Source: Proteobacteria bacterium ST_bin16
GTDB lineage: Bacteria; Pseudomonadota; Gammaproteobacteria; Burkholderiales; Nitrosomonadaceae
Direction of reading: 5' to 3'
DNA length: 25,304 nucleotides
Assembly (NCBI GenBank): GCA_002083595.1
Contig: MSXT01000059.1
Location: 1-25,304 of the forward strand
The notes beneath the pieces were generated by a model. It ran no database searches, was not told where the DNA came from, and was given only the letters and a program-made list of their open reading frames with translations. Position numbers and translations under genes: made by a program. Positions 6,585 through 14,554 of this stretch are shown in pieces. Position 1 is the stretch's first letter; each line of letters starts with the position of its first letter.

Positions 6585-7246
6585 CCTCGTACCTCCTCGC
6601 TATTCCAAGCCGGAATATTGAGTATGCCGTTCTCCAGCGTGGCACGGAAAAATCGCGGTTGCGGATCGGCGGTATTACTGTAGTCCATGTCGTACAGCAT
6701 CCAACCTAAGTCACGCGTTTCCTTTACAGGATTCGATTGTTCCAGCATTGGATCAATCAGCCGAAAATCGCAAGCAAATTCCCGGCAACCAAGGTAAGGT
6801 TGATTAACGCATTGCCCCTTCTCAGCACGGCGTTCGAACATATCCAGGAATTTGGCTGGCGTATTGTTTTCTCCGGCATCCGGTTGCAACTCGAAATGCG
6901 CATGGATGCGATAAGCCACGTCGCGCAAAAACAACCCGGCGCGCTGCTGGCGTTCATCTTCGATATTTAACCCGAGGGAGCCTGTGCCCTTGTTCATGGC
7001 TTCCTGGGCATTCCGCACCGAAATGACCGCACCAACTTCATTGCGCCGGACAGAAACCCAACGGATCGGCTTGAGTACCTCGATCTTGTCGATGTACCAG
7101 CGAATGGCGGGTTTCCACAAGATGGATTCAAACACCGCGCGAGCCGATGACGGCGTCATCACATCGTAGCTCACACGTTCGACCTTCATTTCCGGTCGTG
7201 TGAAACAAGCGAAATCGCCGCTGACTTCGAGGCAATATGTTTTCAT
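6581..7246 (-). CDS. cas5c: Cas5c (Cas5d) pre-crRNA endonuclease and Cascade subunit
   Basis: Type I-C lacks Cas6, and Cas5c cuts the pre-crRNA and stays on the 5' handle. The 221-residue product has the RAMP-fold opening MKTYCLEVSGDFACFTRPEM and the very conserved YDVMTPSSARAVFESILWKP. These are followed by RWYIDKIEVLKPIRWVSVRRNE. A Tyr in the RWYIDKI segment and the basic residues near LRDVAYRIHAHFEL are the likely active-site region by analogy with characterised Cas5d, though exact equivalence was not aligned. GGGAGG lies just before the ATG, 12 nt after cas3. The stop overlaps the cas8c start by 4 nt. The gene looks intact. Confidence 0.95.
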   Translation of the reverse strand: MKTYCLEVSGDFACFTRPEMKVERVSYDVMTPSSARAVFESILWKPAIRWYIDKIEVLKPIRWVSVRRNEVGAVISVRNAQEAMNKGTGSLGLNIEDERQQRAGLFLRDVAYRIHAHFELQPDAGENNTPAKFLDMFERRAEKGQCVNQPYLGCREFACDFRLIDPMLEQSNPVKETRDLGWMLYDMDYSNTADPQPRFFRATLENGILNIPAWNSEEVRG

Positions 7247-7258
7247 TCATCCTCCCAT

Positions 7259-9511
7259 TTAAACCACGCTTTGTGCCGGATCAAAAACAACATCTTTGCT
7301 CATCAGTAATCCTAGCTGTGAATGGTAAAGTAAATCTGTGTTTTGCTTGTATATCCCGGGAAAAATTTCCTGAATTTCTCGATTTTCCAACAGTTTCCTA
7401 CACTCATGCTCGCGAATATTGACTGTATAACGTTGCAATTTGCGTAATATGCCCCGGCGTTCATGCGGCTGCATATTCTGACTTTTCTCGAGCACATCAA
7501 TCAGTCTTGTACTTTCGCCATAGCGTACGATGACAGCCATCTGTCCTTCTTCATCGATCAGGCGGAAATTGCTGGCGGCGGTACGAAAGTTAAACTCTGC
7601 TTTTCTTGCTTCGGCTTGGTTATGTAAATCCAACAAACCAACAATGTTTGCTTTATCCAGACTGTTCAGACTCTCATAATAGTGCCGGAAGTAGGCTTCA
7701 AAACGTTCGCGAGCGAGCGGGTCACCTTTAGATAACCGCATGATTTCCTGCCCGCTCTGTTGTGCTTTGCGCAGCAATCCCGGTGCTGCAGGTTTAGGTG
7801 GAACAAACACCACGACCTTACCCAGTTGTGTCAGCATCCCTTCGCGATTGCAACGCCCAGCCGCTTGCGCGACGGCATCCAGCCCTGCCAATGCGCGATA
7901 AACCACTGGAAAATCCATATCGACCCCGGCTTCGACTAATTGCGTACTGATCACGCGTGTTGGTATGCCATCTTTCAAACGTTGCTTGATTTCGGCAATG
8001 ACTTGACTGCGATGCTGTCCACACATCAGCGCCGATAAATGAATCGTGTCCTTCGGCATCAATCCATGCAATTCACGGCAATCCTTGCGTGAACTGACAA
8101 TGCAAAGCACTGAGTCATATTGCTGCAATTCTCCGGCGATGGACTCCCAAGTGCGGGGACTGGCAAAATCATCCGGCAATTCGGTTTTTACCCGCTTCAG
8201 ATCGGCATAAAGCCGCTCCGGATCATCCATCAATTCGCATACGTTATTTAATCCGGTAAATTTGAGGCGCGGAGAGAAAGCCGGTTGCGTTGCCGTGGAC
8301 AGCACGAAGCTGACTTTGTAGCCATTTGCCAAATCCTGCATCACATGCAGAATCGGTGCAAGAAATTCCGGCGGCAGCAATTGTGCTTCGTCCAATACCA
8401 CCACGCTATTAACGATATTGTGCAGTTTACGGCAGCGGCTGGTTTTTGCCGCATAGAGCGACTCGAAAAACTGCACATTGGTGGTAACAATGATCGGCGC
8501 ATCCCAATTTTCCGTAGCTAACCGGGATCGCGAATCTTCCCGATCCGGATCGAGATTGCTGTGATGTTCGATTACATTCTCTGCACCGAAAATGCCTCCG
8601 AAGATTTCCGCTGTCTGTTCCAGAATGCTGGTGTAGGGAATCACATAGATCACACGATTCTTGCCATGACGGGCAGCATGGTCGAGTGCAAAAGCCATGC
8701 TCGATAGAGTTTTTCCTCCGCCTGTCGGTACAGTCAATGAAAACAAGCCGGAAGGCAATTTTGCTTTTTCGCGGCACTGCCGCAAGACTTCGGCGCGAAT
8801 CCGATTGACATCGCTATCTTTAGCGTTGGCGGCTTTAGCGGCCATGTGCTGATCGAATGCGTTTTTCAGCGCTATTATCGAAGGATACCCGGAGCGCAAG
8901 CCGCTCTTTTTATCATCCATGAAAGCTTCCGTATCCAGAAAATCCGCATCCACCAAACAAGAAAACAGCATTCTGAGCCATAATGCCAGCGATCCATTGG
9001 GCGGCAGAGATTGTGGACGGGATTGATTGAGAATCTCAGCCGGTGGCGTAGCATCAAGCGCCTCTTGCAAATAGCCGTTTTGTTTACCGTTTTGTATACG
9101 CTGAAATAGCACCGATTGGCCACCTTCCGCATTGTTCCAATCAGGCAAACCGGCATGATGCCCGGCAATCAAATAAGCCAGAATGCGCCCTTGCAGTCCG
9201 AGTTTCTCGATGGCATGAATGGCACCCGCTGTGGAATGATCAACCCGCCCAGGCGCTCCCTCGATATGCGCTTCCGCATCGTAACCGCTCACCGATTTGA
9301 TATATTGCTGAAATTTCTCGCGGTATTTACCCAGGTCATGCCACAACCCGGCAAGACTCGCCCAATCTTCGCTGCCGAATGCCTTGGCCAATTCTCCGGC
9401 ACGGCGTGCAACTTCGAGCAGATGTTCTTCCAATAGATGTTCTTTCCATTCACCACCCAGATCTTGACGAACATGTGCAAGCGTAATTTTCAGTTCCTTT
9501 AGTTGATTCAT
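7259..9511 (-). CDS. cas3: Cas3 helicase-nuclease (type I-C)
   Basis: Cas3 is recruited by Cascade to unwind and shred target DNA. The 750-residue product has an N-terminal HD nuclease domain, with LAGLWHDLGKY (His58-Asp59), a later VDHSTAGA, and AGHHAGLPDW. The SF2 helicase follows: Walker A PTGGGKT (about 262-268), DEAQ (about 374-377), STATQP (about 405-410) and the C-terminal QAAGRCNREG motif VI. ATG at 9511 is preferred to a GTG at 9520, because GGTGAGGTGG sits just ahead of it and it makes an ATGA overlap with the HIRAN gene. All catalytic motifs are present, so interference should be functional. Confidence 0.96.
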   Translation of the reverse strand: MNQLKELKITLAHVRQDLGGEWKEHLLEEHLLEVARRAGELAKAFGSEDWASLAGLWHDLGKYREKFQQYIKSVSGYDAEAHIEGAPGRVDHSTAGAIHAIEKLGLQGRILAYLIAGHHAGLPDWNNAEGGQSVLFQRIQNGKQNGYLQEALDATPPAEILNQSRPQSLPPNGSLALWLRMLFSCLVDADFLDTEAFMDDKKSGLRSGYPSIIALKNAFDQHMAAKAANAKDSDVNRIRAEVLRQCREKAKLPSGLFSLTVPTGGGKTLSSMAFALDHAARHGKNRVIYVIPYTSILEQTAEIFGGIFGAENVIEHHSNLDPDREDSRSRLATENWDAPIIVTTNVQFFESLYAAKTSRCRKLHNIVNSVVVLDEAQLLPPEFLAPILHVMQDLANGYKVSFVLSTATQPAFSPRLKFTGLNNVCELMDDPERLYADLKRVKTELPDDFASPRTWESIAGELQQYDSVLCIVSSRKDCRELHGLMPKDTIHLSALMCGQHRSQVIAEIKQRLKDGIPTRVISTQLVEAGVDMDFPVVYRALAGLDAVAQAAGRCNREGMLTQLGKVVVFVPPKPAAPGLLRKAQQSGQEIMRLSKGDPLARERFEAYFRHYYESLNSLDKANIVGLLDLHNQAEARKAEFNFRTAASNFRLIDEEGQMAVIVRYGESTRLIDVLEKSQNMQPHERRGILRKLQRYTVNIREHECRKLLENREIQEIFPGIYKQNTDLLYHSQLGLLMSKDVVFDPAQSVV

Positions 9512-9885
9512 ATTTTCCACCTCACCTCCACCTCAATCCGTTCCCACGGATTATTGCTTTTTTTCAACCCTACGATCAAGGCCGACATTGTTTCGCCACG
9601 GTCCAGCAGTTGCGAGACGGCGGCATTGTCTTTTGCGGGAATGTAGCCGAGTTTCTCACCTTGCCAGTCAATGCGGACGGCGCGTTGGTCGAAACGGTTG
9701 CCGGATTCCCGGATCAGAGTGACGGATTGGCCGGTGGCGAGTTGCGGCCAGAGGGTTTCGCCGCGATGATATTGGAATCCCGCCACGGGGGAGATTTGCA
9801 GGGTTTTCCATTGATTTAACTCCGGTTTGGATTGCAGCCCGCCAAGTAGAGCGGCGAATGATTGCAGGAATACGCGCCGGGACAT
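9508..9885 (-). CDS. Small HIRAN-domain protein with Tat-like N-terminus
   Basis: From the ATG at 9885 (GGAG ribosome site upstream) the product has 125 residues. A longer frame to 9939 adds an unlikely N-terminus. Residues about 30-123 look like a HIRAN domain: VAGFQYHRGE, VTLIRESGNRFDQRAVRI and GEKLGYIPAKDNAAVSQLLD. This DNA-end-binding fold was first described in HIP116/HLTF and Rad5-type helicases. The N-terminus MSRRVFLQSFAALLGGL matches the twin-arginine S-R-R-x-F-L pattern with a short hydrophobic stretch, but has no clear AxA cleavage site. The stop overlaps the cas3 ATG by 4 nt, so it is first in the cas operon and coupled to cas3. Whether it is exported or acts with Cas3 is unknown. 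Confidence 0.8.
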   Translation of the reverse strand: MSRRVFLQSFAALLGGLQSKPELNQWKTLQISPVAGFQYHRGETLWPQLATGQSVTLIRESGNRFDQRAVRIDWQGEKLGYIPAKDNAAVSQLLDRGETMSALIVGLKKSNNPWERIEVEVRWKI

Positions 9886-9916
9886 GGTGTTTCTCCATTG
9901 AAAATGACACTCTTGC

Positions 9917-9953
9917 ATTATCCCAAGCCACAGGCTCAAAACCTGAGCCTGTG
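9917..9953 (-). promoter_or_regulatory. Candidate cas operon promoter with palindromic operator
   Basis: On the minus strand an extended -10 TTGGGATAAT (hexamer 9922-9917) lies about 30 nt before the HIRAN start. No good -35 is seen. In its place is a perfect 10-bp inverted repeat with a 5-nt spacer: CACAGGCTCA (9929-9938) and TGAGCCTGTG (9944-9953). This geometry suggests an operator or activator site. The repeat could also form a hairpin, but no T-run follows directly on either strand, so a terminator is less likely. Confidence 0.5.
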
Positions 9954-10099
9954 AATTTTACTTTTCAGTTTTTTTAATCCCGGTCATTTACACAAGCTTT
10001 GCATTTCAAAATTGCGCAACAGTTTACTCAGTTGTTTTGGGTTTTAACCGCTTGCAGCGCTGTTTCGCTGTTCGGTACGAGCGGCGTTTCGTGCAAGTT

Positions 10100-11082
10100 T
10101 CACTCTTTCTGCTTGGGTAAATAATTCTCCTGCGCTTGCTGTAAGTTTTGCAGAATAGTTTGGCGTAATGCTTCCGGCGCGATGACTTCGACCGCCGCGC
10201 CGTGCTTGAGGATGTCCATTACCAATTCAGTTTCGTTGGCGTACGGGATGCGCAACTCGTAACTACCATCGAGCAGAAATTGGCCTTGCTGGCGCGGATG
10301 CCATTGTTCATCCGCGCCCCAGCGGGCGCGTTCGGCGGTGAAACGTAGCACTGCGGTATGTCTTGCCTGACCGGCGAAAATACCGTAACTGGAAGCGAAA
10401 TGGCCATTGAGTTCATTGTCGGTGATGTTACGGGCTGCGTGATCGAGCATCTGGCACGCGGCGATGCGTTCCACGGCGAAACTGCGCAGTGCCTCGCGCT
10501 TGTGGCACCAGGCGTCGAGATACCAATTGTCGCGGTAATGCGTGAGCCGCTGCGGGGAAACGATGCGTTCGGTTTGCCGGTCGCGCCCACGGCCGTGATA
10601 GACGATGTCGAGTTGCTTGCGCTGCAACACCGCGCTGGCGGCAGACTGAAAATGTTGCAAGGCCGGTTGCCTGCTCAACATGGTCAAAATGCGGATGCGC
10701 TTGATCGCATCCGGATCGTTCAGTTGCTGGGTTGCCAGTATCTTTTTCAAGTGTTCCTGCATCGGCTTGAGTTGCAGGGCAAGCAAGCCCGGCTGAATTT
10801 GTTCCAGCAGCTCTGCATGGTGAGCAGCGCGTGCAATTCCTGCGCATCAAACCAAACACCGGGTAATTCAAACACGGTTTTTTCCTACGTATCGTAGTAA
10901 TAACCGTTGCGTTCCCGGTCATAGAGGATCGGCGCGTTGAAATACAGCCGCAGCGATTCGATGGTGCGGTTGACCGTGGCGCGGGAGCATTCCAGGTGTT
11001 CTTCGAGTGTTTGATGCGATACCGGCAAGGTGCGGGATGCCAATATGCGGTGTAATTGATAGATCCGCTGCAGATTGCTCAT
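10100..11082 (-). pseudogene. WYL-domain transcriptional regulator, disrupted by stop and frameshift
   Basis: Two fragments form one HTH-WYL regulator of about 325 residues. The N-terminal part (11082-10885, 65 residues) has a winged-helix DeoR/YafY-type HTH (HQTLEEHLECSRATVNRTIE). It ends at an in-frame TAG (10887-10885) right after NGYYYDT. The reading then continues with family-like EKTVFELPGVWFDAQELHAL up to LLTMQ. There a one-base loss near 10810-10816 (CAGAGC where CAGGAGC would keep frame) shifts to the ELLEQIQPGLLALQLKPMQ frame. The C-terminal WYL part (IVSPQRLTHYRDNWYLDAWC, RSFAVERI) is otherwise clean to 10100. WYL regulators often neighbour cas operons and sense nucleic-acid ligands. 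Two lesions suggest true decay, though the HTH fragment could still bind DNA. Confidence 0.85.
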
Positions 11083-11121
11083 CGATGTATTGGGAATAAT
11101 TCGCCGGAGAGTTTCAAAACC

Positions 11122-11151
11122 ATTGATACTAAATTTCCCTTTAGCGTATCA
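11122..11151 (+). promoter_or_regulatory. Candidate promoter with imperfect inverted repeat
   Basis: A plus-strand promoter TTGATA (11122-11127), 18 bp, TATCAT (11146-11151) can be read about 95 bp before the secreted-protein gene. Its elements are part of an inverted repeat: TGATACTAAA (11123-11132) against TTTAGCGTATCA (11139-11150), which has two extra bases in the right arm. The site lies in the divergent gap between this gene and the broken WYL regulator, so it could be that regulator's operator. This was read by eye only. Confidence 0.4.
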
Positions 11152-11244
11152 TAAGCCCCTCGGAAAAATCAGGCGCGGATCAAAATTCAAACCCCTGATT
11201 CATACTGTTTATCCATTGTTTTTACCCGGCTGCCGTGCAATAAC

Positions 11245-11616
11245 ATGATAAAAAAAACACAGGTGACGCTTTGGTTGTTGATCATGGTGTTGTGTCTGCT
11301 GGCGCAGCCTGCTTTTAGCCAGCAAACCCGGAAATTTCCTCCCAATAGTCAATTGGGCAACTTGACGGCGGTGGCTTTTCCGCACTTCACCATCAACGGG
11401 CAGCAAATGACGATGGGCGCTGGCGGCCAAATCCGGGGGATCGATAATATGATTATTCTGCCATCGACGGCAAACTATATCGGCTTGATCCGCTTTCAAT
11501 TGGATACAATGGGCAATCTGCACCGGGTCTGGATTCTGACGCCCGGCGAAGTCAAGGAAGCGGAAAGCGAAGGGCAGCAGATACCGAAACCGAAAAAACG
11601 TTTTTTCTTTTTTTAA
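11245..11616 (+). CDS. Small secreted/periplasmic protein of unknown function
   Basis: The 123-residue product has a clear Sec signal peptide: MIKKTQ, a hydrophobic run VTLWLLIMVLCLL, then AQPAFS followed by QQTRK, with cleavage expected near residue 25. The mature part (about 98 residues) is mainly beta in feel, with AVAFPHFTINGQQM, GGQIRGIDNMIILPST and IGLIRFQLDTMGNLHRVWIL. It ends oddly in KPKKRFFFF, encoded by A-rich then T-rich DNA. No known domain was recognised. It precedes miaB by 18 nt in the same direction and probably shares its promoter. The structured ending of the gene could act as a weak terminator, but this is uncertain. Confidence 0.75.
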   Translation: MIKKTQVTLWLLIMVLCLLAQPAFSQQTRKFPPNSQLGNLTAVAFPHFTINGQQMTMGAGGQIRGIDNMIILPSTANYIGLIRFQLDTMGNLHRVWILTPGEVKEAESEGQQIPKPKKRFFFF

Positions 11617-11634
11617 CACAACGCTAAATCATTC

Positions 11635-12963
11635 GTGAGTAACAAGCTTTATATCAAAACCTTCGGCTGTCAGATGAACGAGTACGACTCGGAGAAAATG
11701 GCCGATGTTCTGCACGCCGCCTACGGCATGGAATCCACCGACGATCCGGCGCAGGCCGATATCATTTTGTTCAATACCTGTTCGGTGCGCGAGAAAGCGC
11801 AGGAAAAGGTGTTTCATGATCTGGGACGGGTGCGGCATCTGAAGGAAAACAACCCCAATTTACTGATCGGCGTCGGCGGTTGTGTCGCCAGCCAGGAAGG
11901 CAAGGCAATTGTCAGCCGCGCACCGTACGTCGACGTGGTATTCGGGCCGCAAACCCTGCATCGCTTGCCGCAACTGATCGAAACGCGCAAAGCCACCGGC
12001 CGTTCGCAAGTGGACATTTCTTTCCCCGAAATTGAAAAATTCGATCATTTGCCGCCTGCCCGCACCGAAGGAGTTACGGCGTTCGTTTCGATCATGGAAG
12101 GATGCAGCAAATATTGCAGTTTCTGCGTGGTACCGTATACGCGCGGCGAAGAAGTGTCGCGCCCGTTGAACGATGTGTTGACCGAAATCGCCATTCTCGC
12201 GGATCAGGGCATCAAGGAAATCACCTTGCTGGGGCAGAATGTCAACGCCTACTTGGGTACCATGGACGATGGCGAGATCGCCGATTTCGCCCTGTTGCTG
12301 GAATATCTGCACGAAATTCCGGGGATTGAACGCATCCGTTACACCACATCGCACCCGAAGGAATTCACTGCGCGTTTGATTCAGGCTTACAGCCAGCTGC
12401 CTAAATTGGTCAACCACTTGCACTTGCCGGTGCAATCCGGTTCCGACCGGGTGCTGGCGGCGATGAAACGCGGCTATAGCGTGCTGGAATACAAGTCGAT
12501 CATCCGCAAACTGCGCGCGATCCGCCCGGATATTTCGTTATCCTCCGACTTCATTATTGGCTTCCCCGGAGAAACCGAAGCGGATTTCAACGCGACGATG
12601 CAACTGATCGAAGACATGAATTTCGACGAATCGTACAGCTTCGTTTACAGCCCGCGCCCCGGCACGCCCGCCGCCGATCTGCCCGACGATACGCCGCCGG
12701 AAGTGAAGCTGGAACGGCTGCAACGCTTGCAAGCGCAAATTAACCAGCAAGCCCGCAAAATCAGTCTGGGGATGGTTGGATCGATACAGCGCGTGTTGCT
12801 GGAAGGTATCTCCAAAAAAAATGCCGATGAGTTTTTCGGACGCACCGATAACAACCGCGTTGTTAATCTGGCCAGCGATCCCACGCTGGTGGGCAGTTTT
12901 GTCAATGTGCGCATCACCGAGGCACGGTCGCATACACTGCGCGGCGAAATTGTGCATGGATAA
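11635..12963 (+). CDS. miaB: tRNA-2-methylthio-N6-isopentenyladenosine synthase MiaB
   Basis: MiaB is a radical-SAM methylthiotransferase that adds a methylthio group to i6A37 of tRNAs reading UNN codons. The 442-residue product is standard length. The N-terminal cluster cysteines are Cys12 (KTFGCQMNEYD), Cys49 (FNTCSVREKA) and Cys83 (GVGGCVASQEG). The radical-SAM motif is CSKYCSFC (Cys157, 161, 164). A C-terminal TRAM domain follows from about residue 380. The start is a GTG at 11635, with MSNKLYIKTFG matching the family N-terminus. It opens a miaB-phoH-ybeY-corC cluster of conserved proteobacterial order. Confidence 0.97.
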   Translation: MSNKLYIKTFGCQMNEYDSEKMADVLHAAYGMESTDDPAQADIILFNTCSVREKAQEKVFHDLGRVRHLKENNPNLLIGVGGCVASQEGKAIVSRAPYVDVVFGPQTLHRLPQLIETRKATGRSQVDISFPEIEKFDHLPPARTEGVTAFVSIMEGCSKYCSFCVVPYTRGEEVSRPLNDVLTEIAILADQGIKEITLLGQNVNAYLGTMDDGEIADFALLLEYLHEIPGIERIRYTTSHPKEFTARLIQAYSQLPKLVNHLHLPVQSGSDRVLAAMKRGYSVLEYKSIIRKLRAIRPDISLSSDFIIGFPGETEADFNATMQLIEDMNFDESYSFVYSPRPGTPAADLPDDTPPEVKLERLQRLQAQINQQARKISLGMVGSIQRVLLEGISKKNADEFFGRTDNNRVVNLASDPTLVGSFVNVRITEARSHTLRGEIVHG

Positions 12964-13051
12964 GAACGCATCCACGGCAAGGTTCTGCACTTGCAAAGTA
13001 TCGCGTCCGCTGAGAGAATCGCGTTATCGTAACTGCAACAGCCAACTTTGA
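12956..13051 (+). CDS. Candidate 31-residue linker ORF between miaB and the phoH-like gene
   Basis: A 31-codon ORF begins with an ATG that lies over the miaB stop (ATGGATAA) and ends with a TGA overlapping the TTG start of the phoH-like gene (TTGA). The peptide starts MDKNASTARFCTCKVSR and has three cysteines (11, 13, 27) and many basic residues. The exact end-to-end overlaps suggest it may couple translation across the 84-nt gap and explain the poor TTG start downstream. It could equally be chance. No homologue is recognised. Confidence 0.35.
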   Translation: MDKNASTARFCTCKVSRPLRESRYRNCNSQL

Positions 13052-14052
13052 AACCGACACCCCTGGAAATTTCTTTCACACCCGCCGACAACCAGCGTCT
13101 CGCCAATTTGTGCGGCGCGCTGGATGAGAATCTCAAGCAAGTTGAAACCGCGTTGGATGTCACGATCTCCCGGCGCGGCGAACATTTCAGCGTATCGGGA
13201 AAATCCGGGCAGACCCAACTGGCGGCGCAAGCGCTGCGCAATTTTTACGATCAGTCGCAACACCATATCAGTCTGGAGCAAATCCAGCTCGGCTTGATTG
13301 AAGTGCTGAATCCGCACGATACACCGGATCGAATCAGCGGCCCCGGCCACGACGACGGCACCGGCGCCAAACAACCCGCCGCGCTCACCTTGTTAACCCG
13401 CCGCAGCAATTTGCACGGCCGCACACCGCGCCAGTCAAAATATCTGCAACAAATTCAGGAACACGACATTACATTCGCCATCGGTCCGGCCGGTACCGGC
13501 AAAACCTATCTGGCGGTCGCCAGCGCGGTCGATGCATTGGAACGCGGCCTGGTGTCGCGCTTGATTCTGGTGCGCCCGGCGGTGGAAGCGGGAGAGCGTC
13601 TGGGCTTTCTACCCGGCGATATGACCCAGAAAGTAGACCCTTATTTACGCCCTCTCTATGATGCGTTATATGATTTAATGGGCTTCGATAAAACCGCCAA
13701 ACAATTTGAACGCAATACGATTGAAATCGCACCGCTGGCTTTCATGCGCGGACGCACCTTGAACCAGTCATTCATCATTCTGGATGAAGCGCAAAACACC
13801 ACGCCGGAGCAGATGAAAATGTTTCTGACGCGCATGGGCCTGGGCTCGAAAGCGGTCATTACCGGTGATGTGACGCAAGTTGATCTGCCGAAACATCAGA
13901 AAAGCGGATTGGTGGAAGCACAACAGGTGCTCAAGGACATCCGCGGCATCGCGTTTACCCGTTTTCTATCCGAGGACGTGGTGCGGCATCCTTTAGTGCA
14001 ACGCATTGTCAATGCTTATGAGAAGCACGACAAACAGCAGCAGGAATCCTGA
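13048..14052 (+). CDS. ybeZ: PhoH-like ATPase (YbeZ)
   Basis: The 334-residue protein has an N-terminal RNA-binding-like region and then a PhoH ATPase domain. Walker A is GPAGTGKTYLA (146-153 for the core) and Walker B is SFIILDEAQN (DEAQ at 246-249). PhoH-like proteins next to ybeY are thought to be partners of YbeY in RNA metabolism. The only workable start is a TTG at 13048, since a TAA lies 15 nt upstream in the same frame. No Shine-Dalgarno is visible, so coupling to upstream translation is likely. It is followed by ybeY after 6 nt. Confidence 0.93.
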   Translation: MKPTPLEISFTPADNQRLANLCGALDENLKQVETALDVTISRRGEHFSVSGKSGQTQLAAQALRNFYDQSQHHISLEQIQLGLIEVLNPHDTPDRISGPGHDDGTGAKQPAALTLLTRRSNLHGRTPRQSKYLQQIQEHDITFAIGPAGTGKTYLAVASAVDALERGLVSRLILVRPAVEAGERLGFLPGDMTQKVDPYLRPLYDALYDLMGFDKTAKQFERNTIEIAPLAFMRGRTLNQSFIILDEAQNTTPEQMKMFLTRMGLGSKAVITGDVTQVDLPKHQKSGLVEAQQVLKDIRGIAFTRFLSEDVVRHPLVQRIVNAYEKHDKQQQES

Positions 14053-14058
14053 TTCGCC

Positions 14059-14508
14059 TTGCAGACAAAAAAACCGTTCAAACTGATGGTGCAATATGCA
14101 ACGGACAGTTCCACTGTACCCACCCGGCCGCAGTTCCGCCGCTGGGTCAAAGCCGCGCTGATGCAAGAAGCTGAGATCGTATTGCGGTTGGTGGACGAGA
14201 CCGAAGGGCGCGAACTGAACCAGCAATTCCGCGGCAAGGATTATGCGACCAACGTGCTAACCTTTGTTTATGACGACACACAACCGCTGACCGGCGATAT
14301 CGTGCTGTGCGCGCCGGTCGTCAGCCAAGAAGCGCAGCAACAGCATAAAGACCTGCTGGCGCATTACGCGCATCTGACCGTGCACGGCATTTTGCACTTG
14401 CAAGGTTACGATCATATTGAAGACGCTGACGCGGTGGAAATGGAGCAACTGGAAACACAAATACTTGCTAGGCTCGGTTATGGGAATCCTTATGCCGAAA
14501 CGCTTTGA
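14059..14508 (+). CDS. ybeY: Endoribonuclease YbeY (rRNA maturation factor)
   Basis: YbeY is a zinc endoribonuclease needed for 16S rRNA 3'-end maturation and ribosome quality control. The 149-residue product contains the metal-binding motif HGILHLQGYDH (His109, 113, 119) and FRGKDYATNVLTF, both diagnostic. The start is uncertain: a TTG at 14059 follows the phoH-like stop by 6 nt, and an ATG at 14086 (residue 10) has no ribosome site. Either keeps the domain whole. The gene order with phoH-like and corC is the conserved one. Confidence 0.95.
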   Translation: MQTKKPFKLMVQYATDSSTVPTRPQFRRWVKAALMQEAEIVLRLVDETEGRELNQQFRGKDYATNVLTFVYDDTQPLTGDIVLCAPVVSQEAQQQHKDLLAHYAHLTVHGILHLQGYDHIEDADAVEMEQLETQILARLGYGNPYAETL

Positions 14509-14554
14509 AAACCGATCATTCAGTACAAAATTTTCATACTCAAACTAATACACT

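Noticed and set aside
9929..9953. Palindrome near the HIRAN start as a terminator for the WYL gene
   Set aside because: No T-run follows directly on the minus strand, and an extended -10 element lies just downstream. An operator fits better.
11580..11625. A-rich then T-rich hairpin at the end of the secreted-protein gene as an intrinsic terminator
   Set aside because: The palindrome AAAAAACGTTTTTT has no loop and a weak AT stem, and miaB follows after 18 nt without a new promoter. Read-through is more likely.
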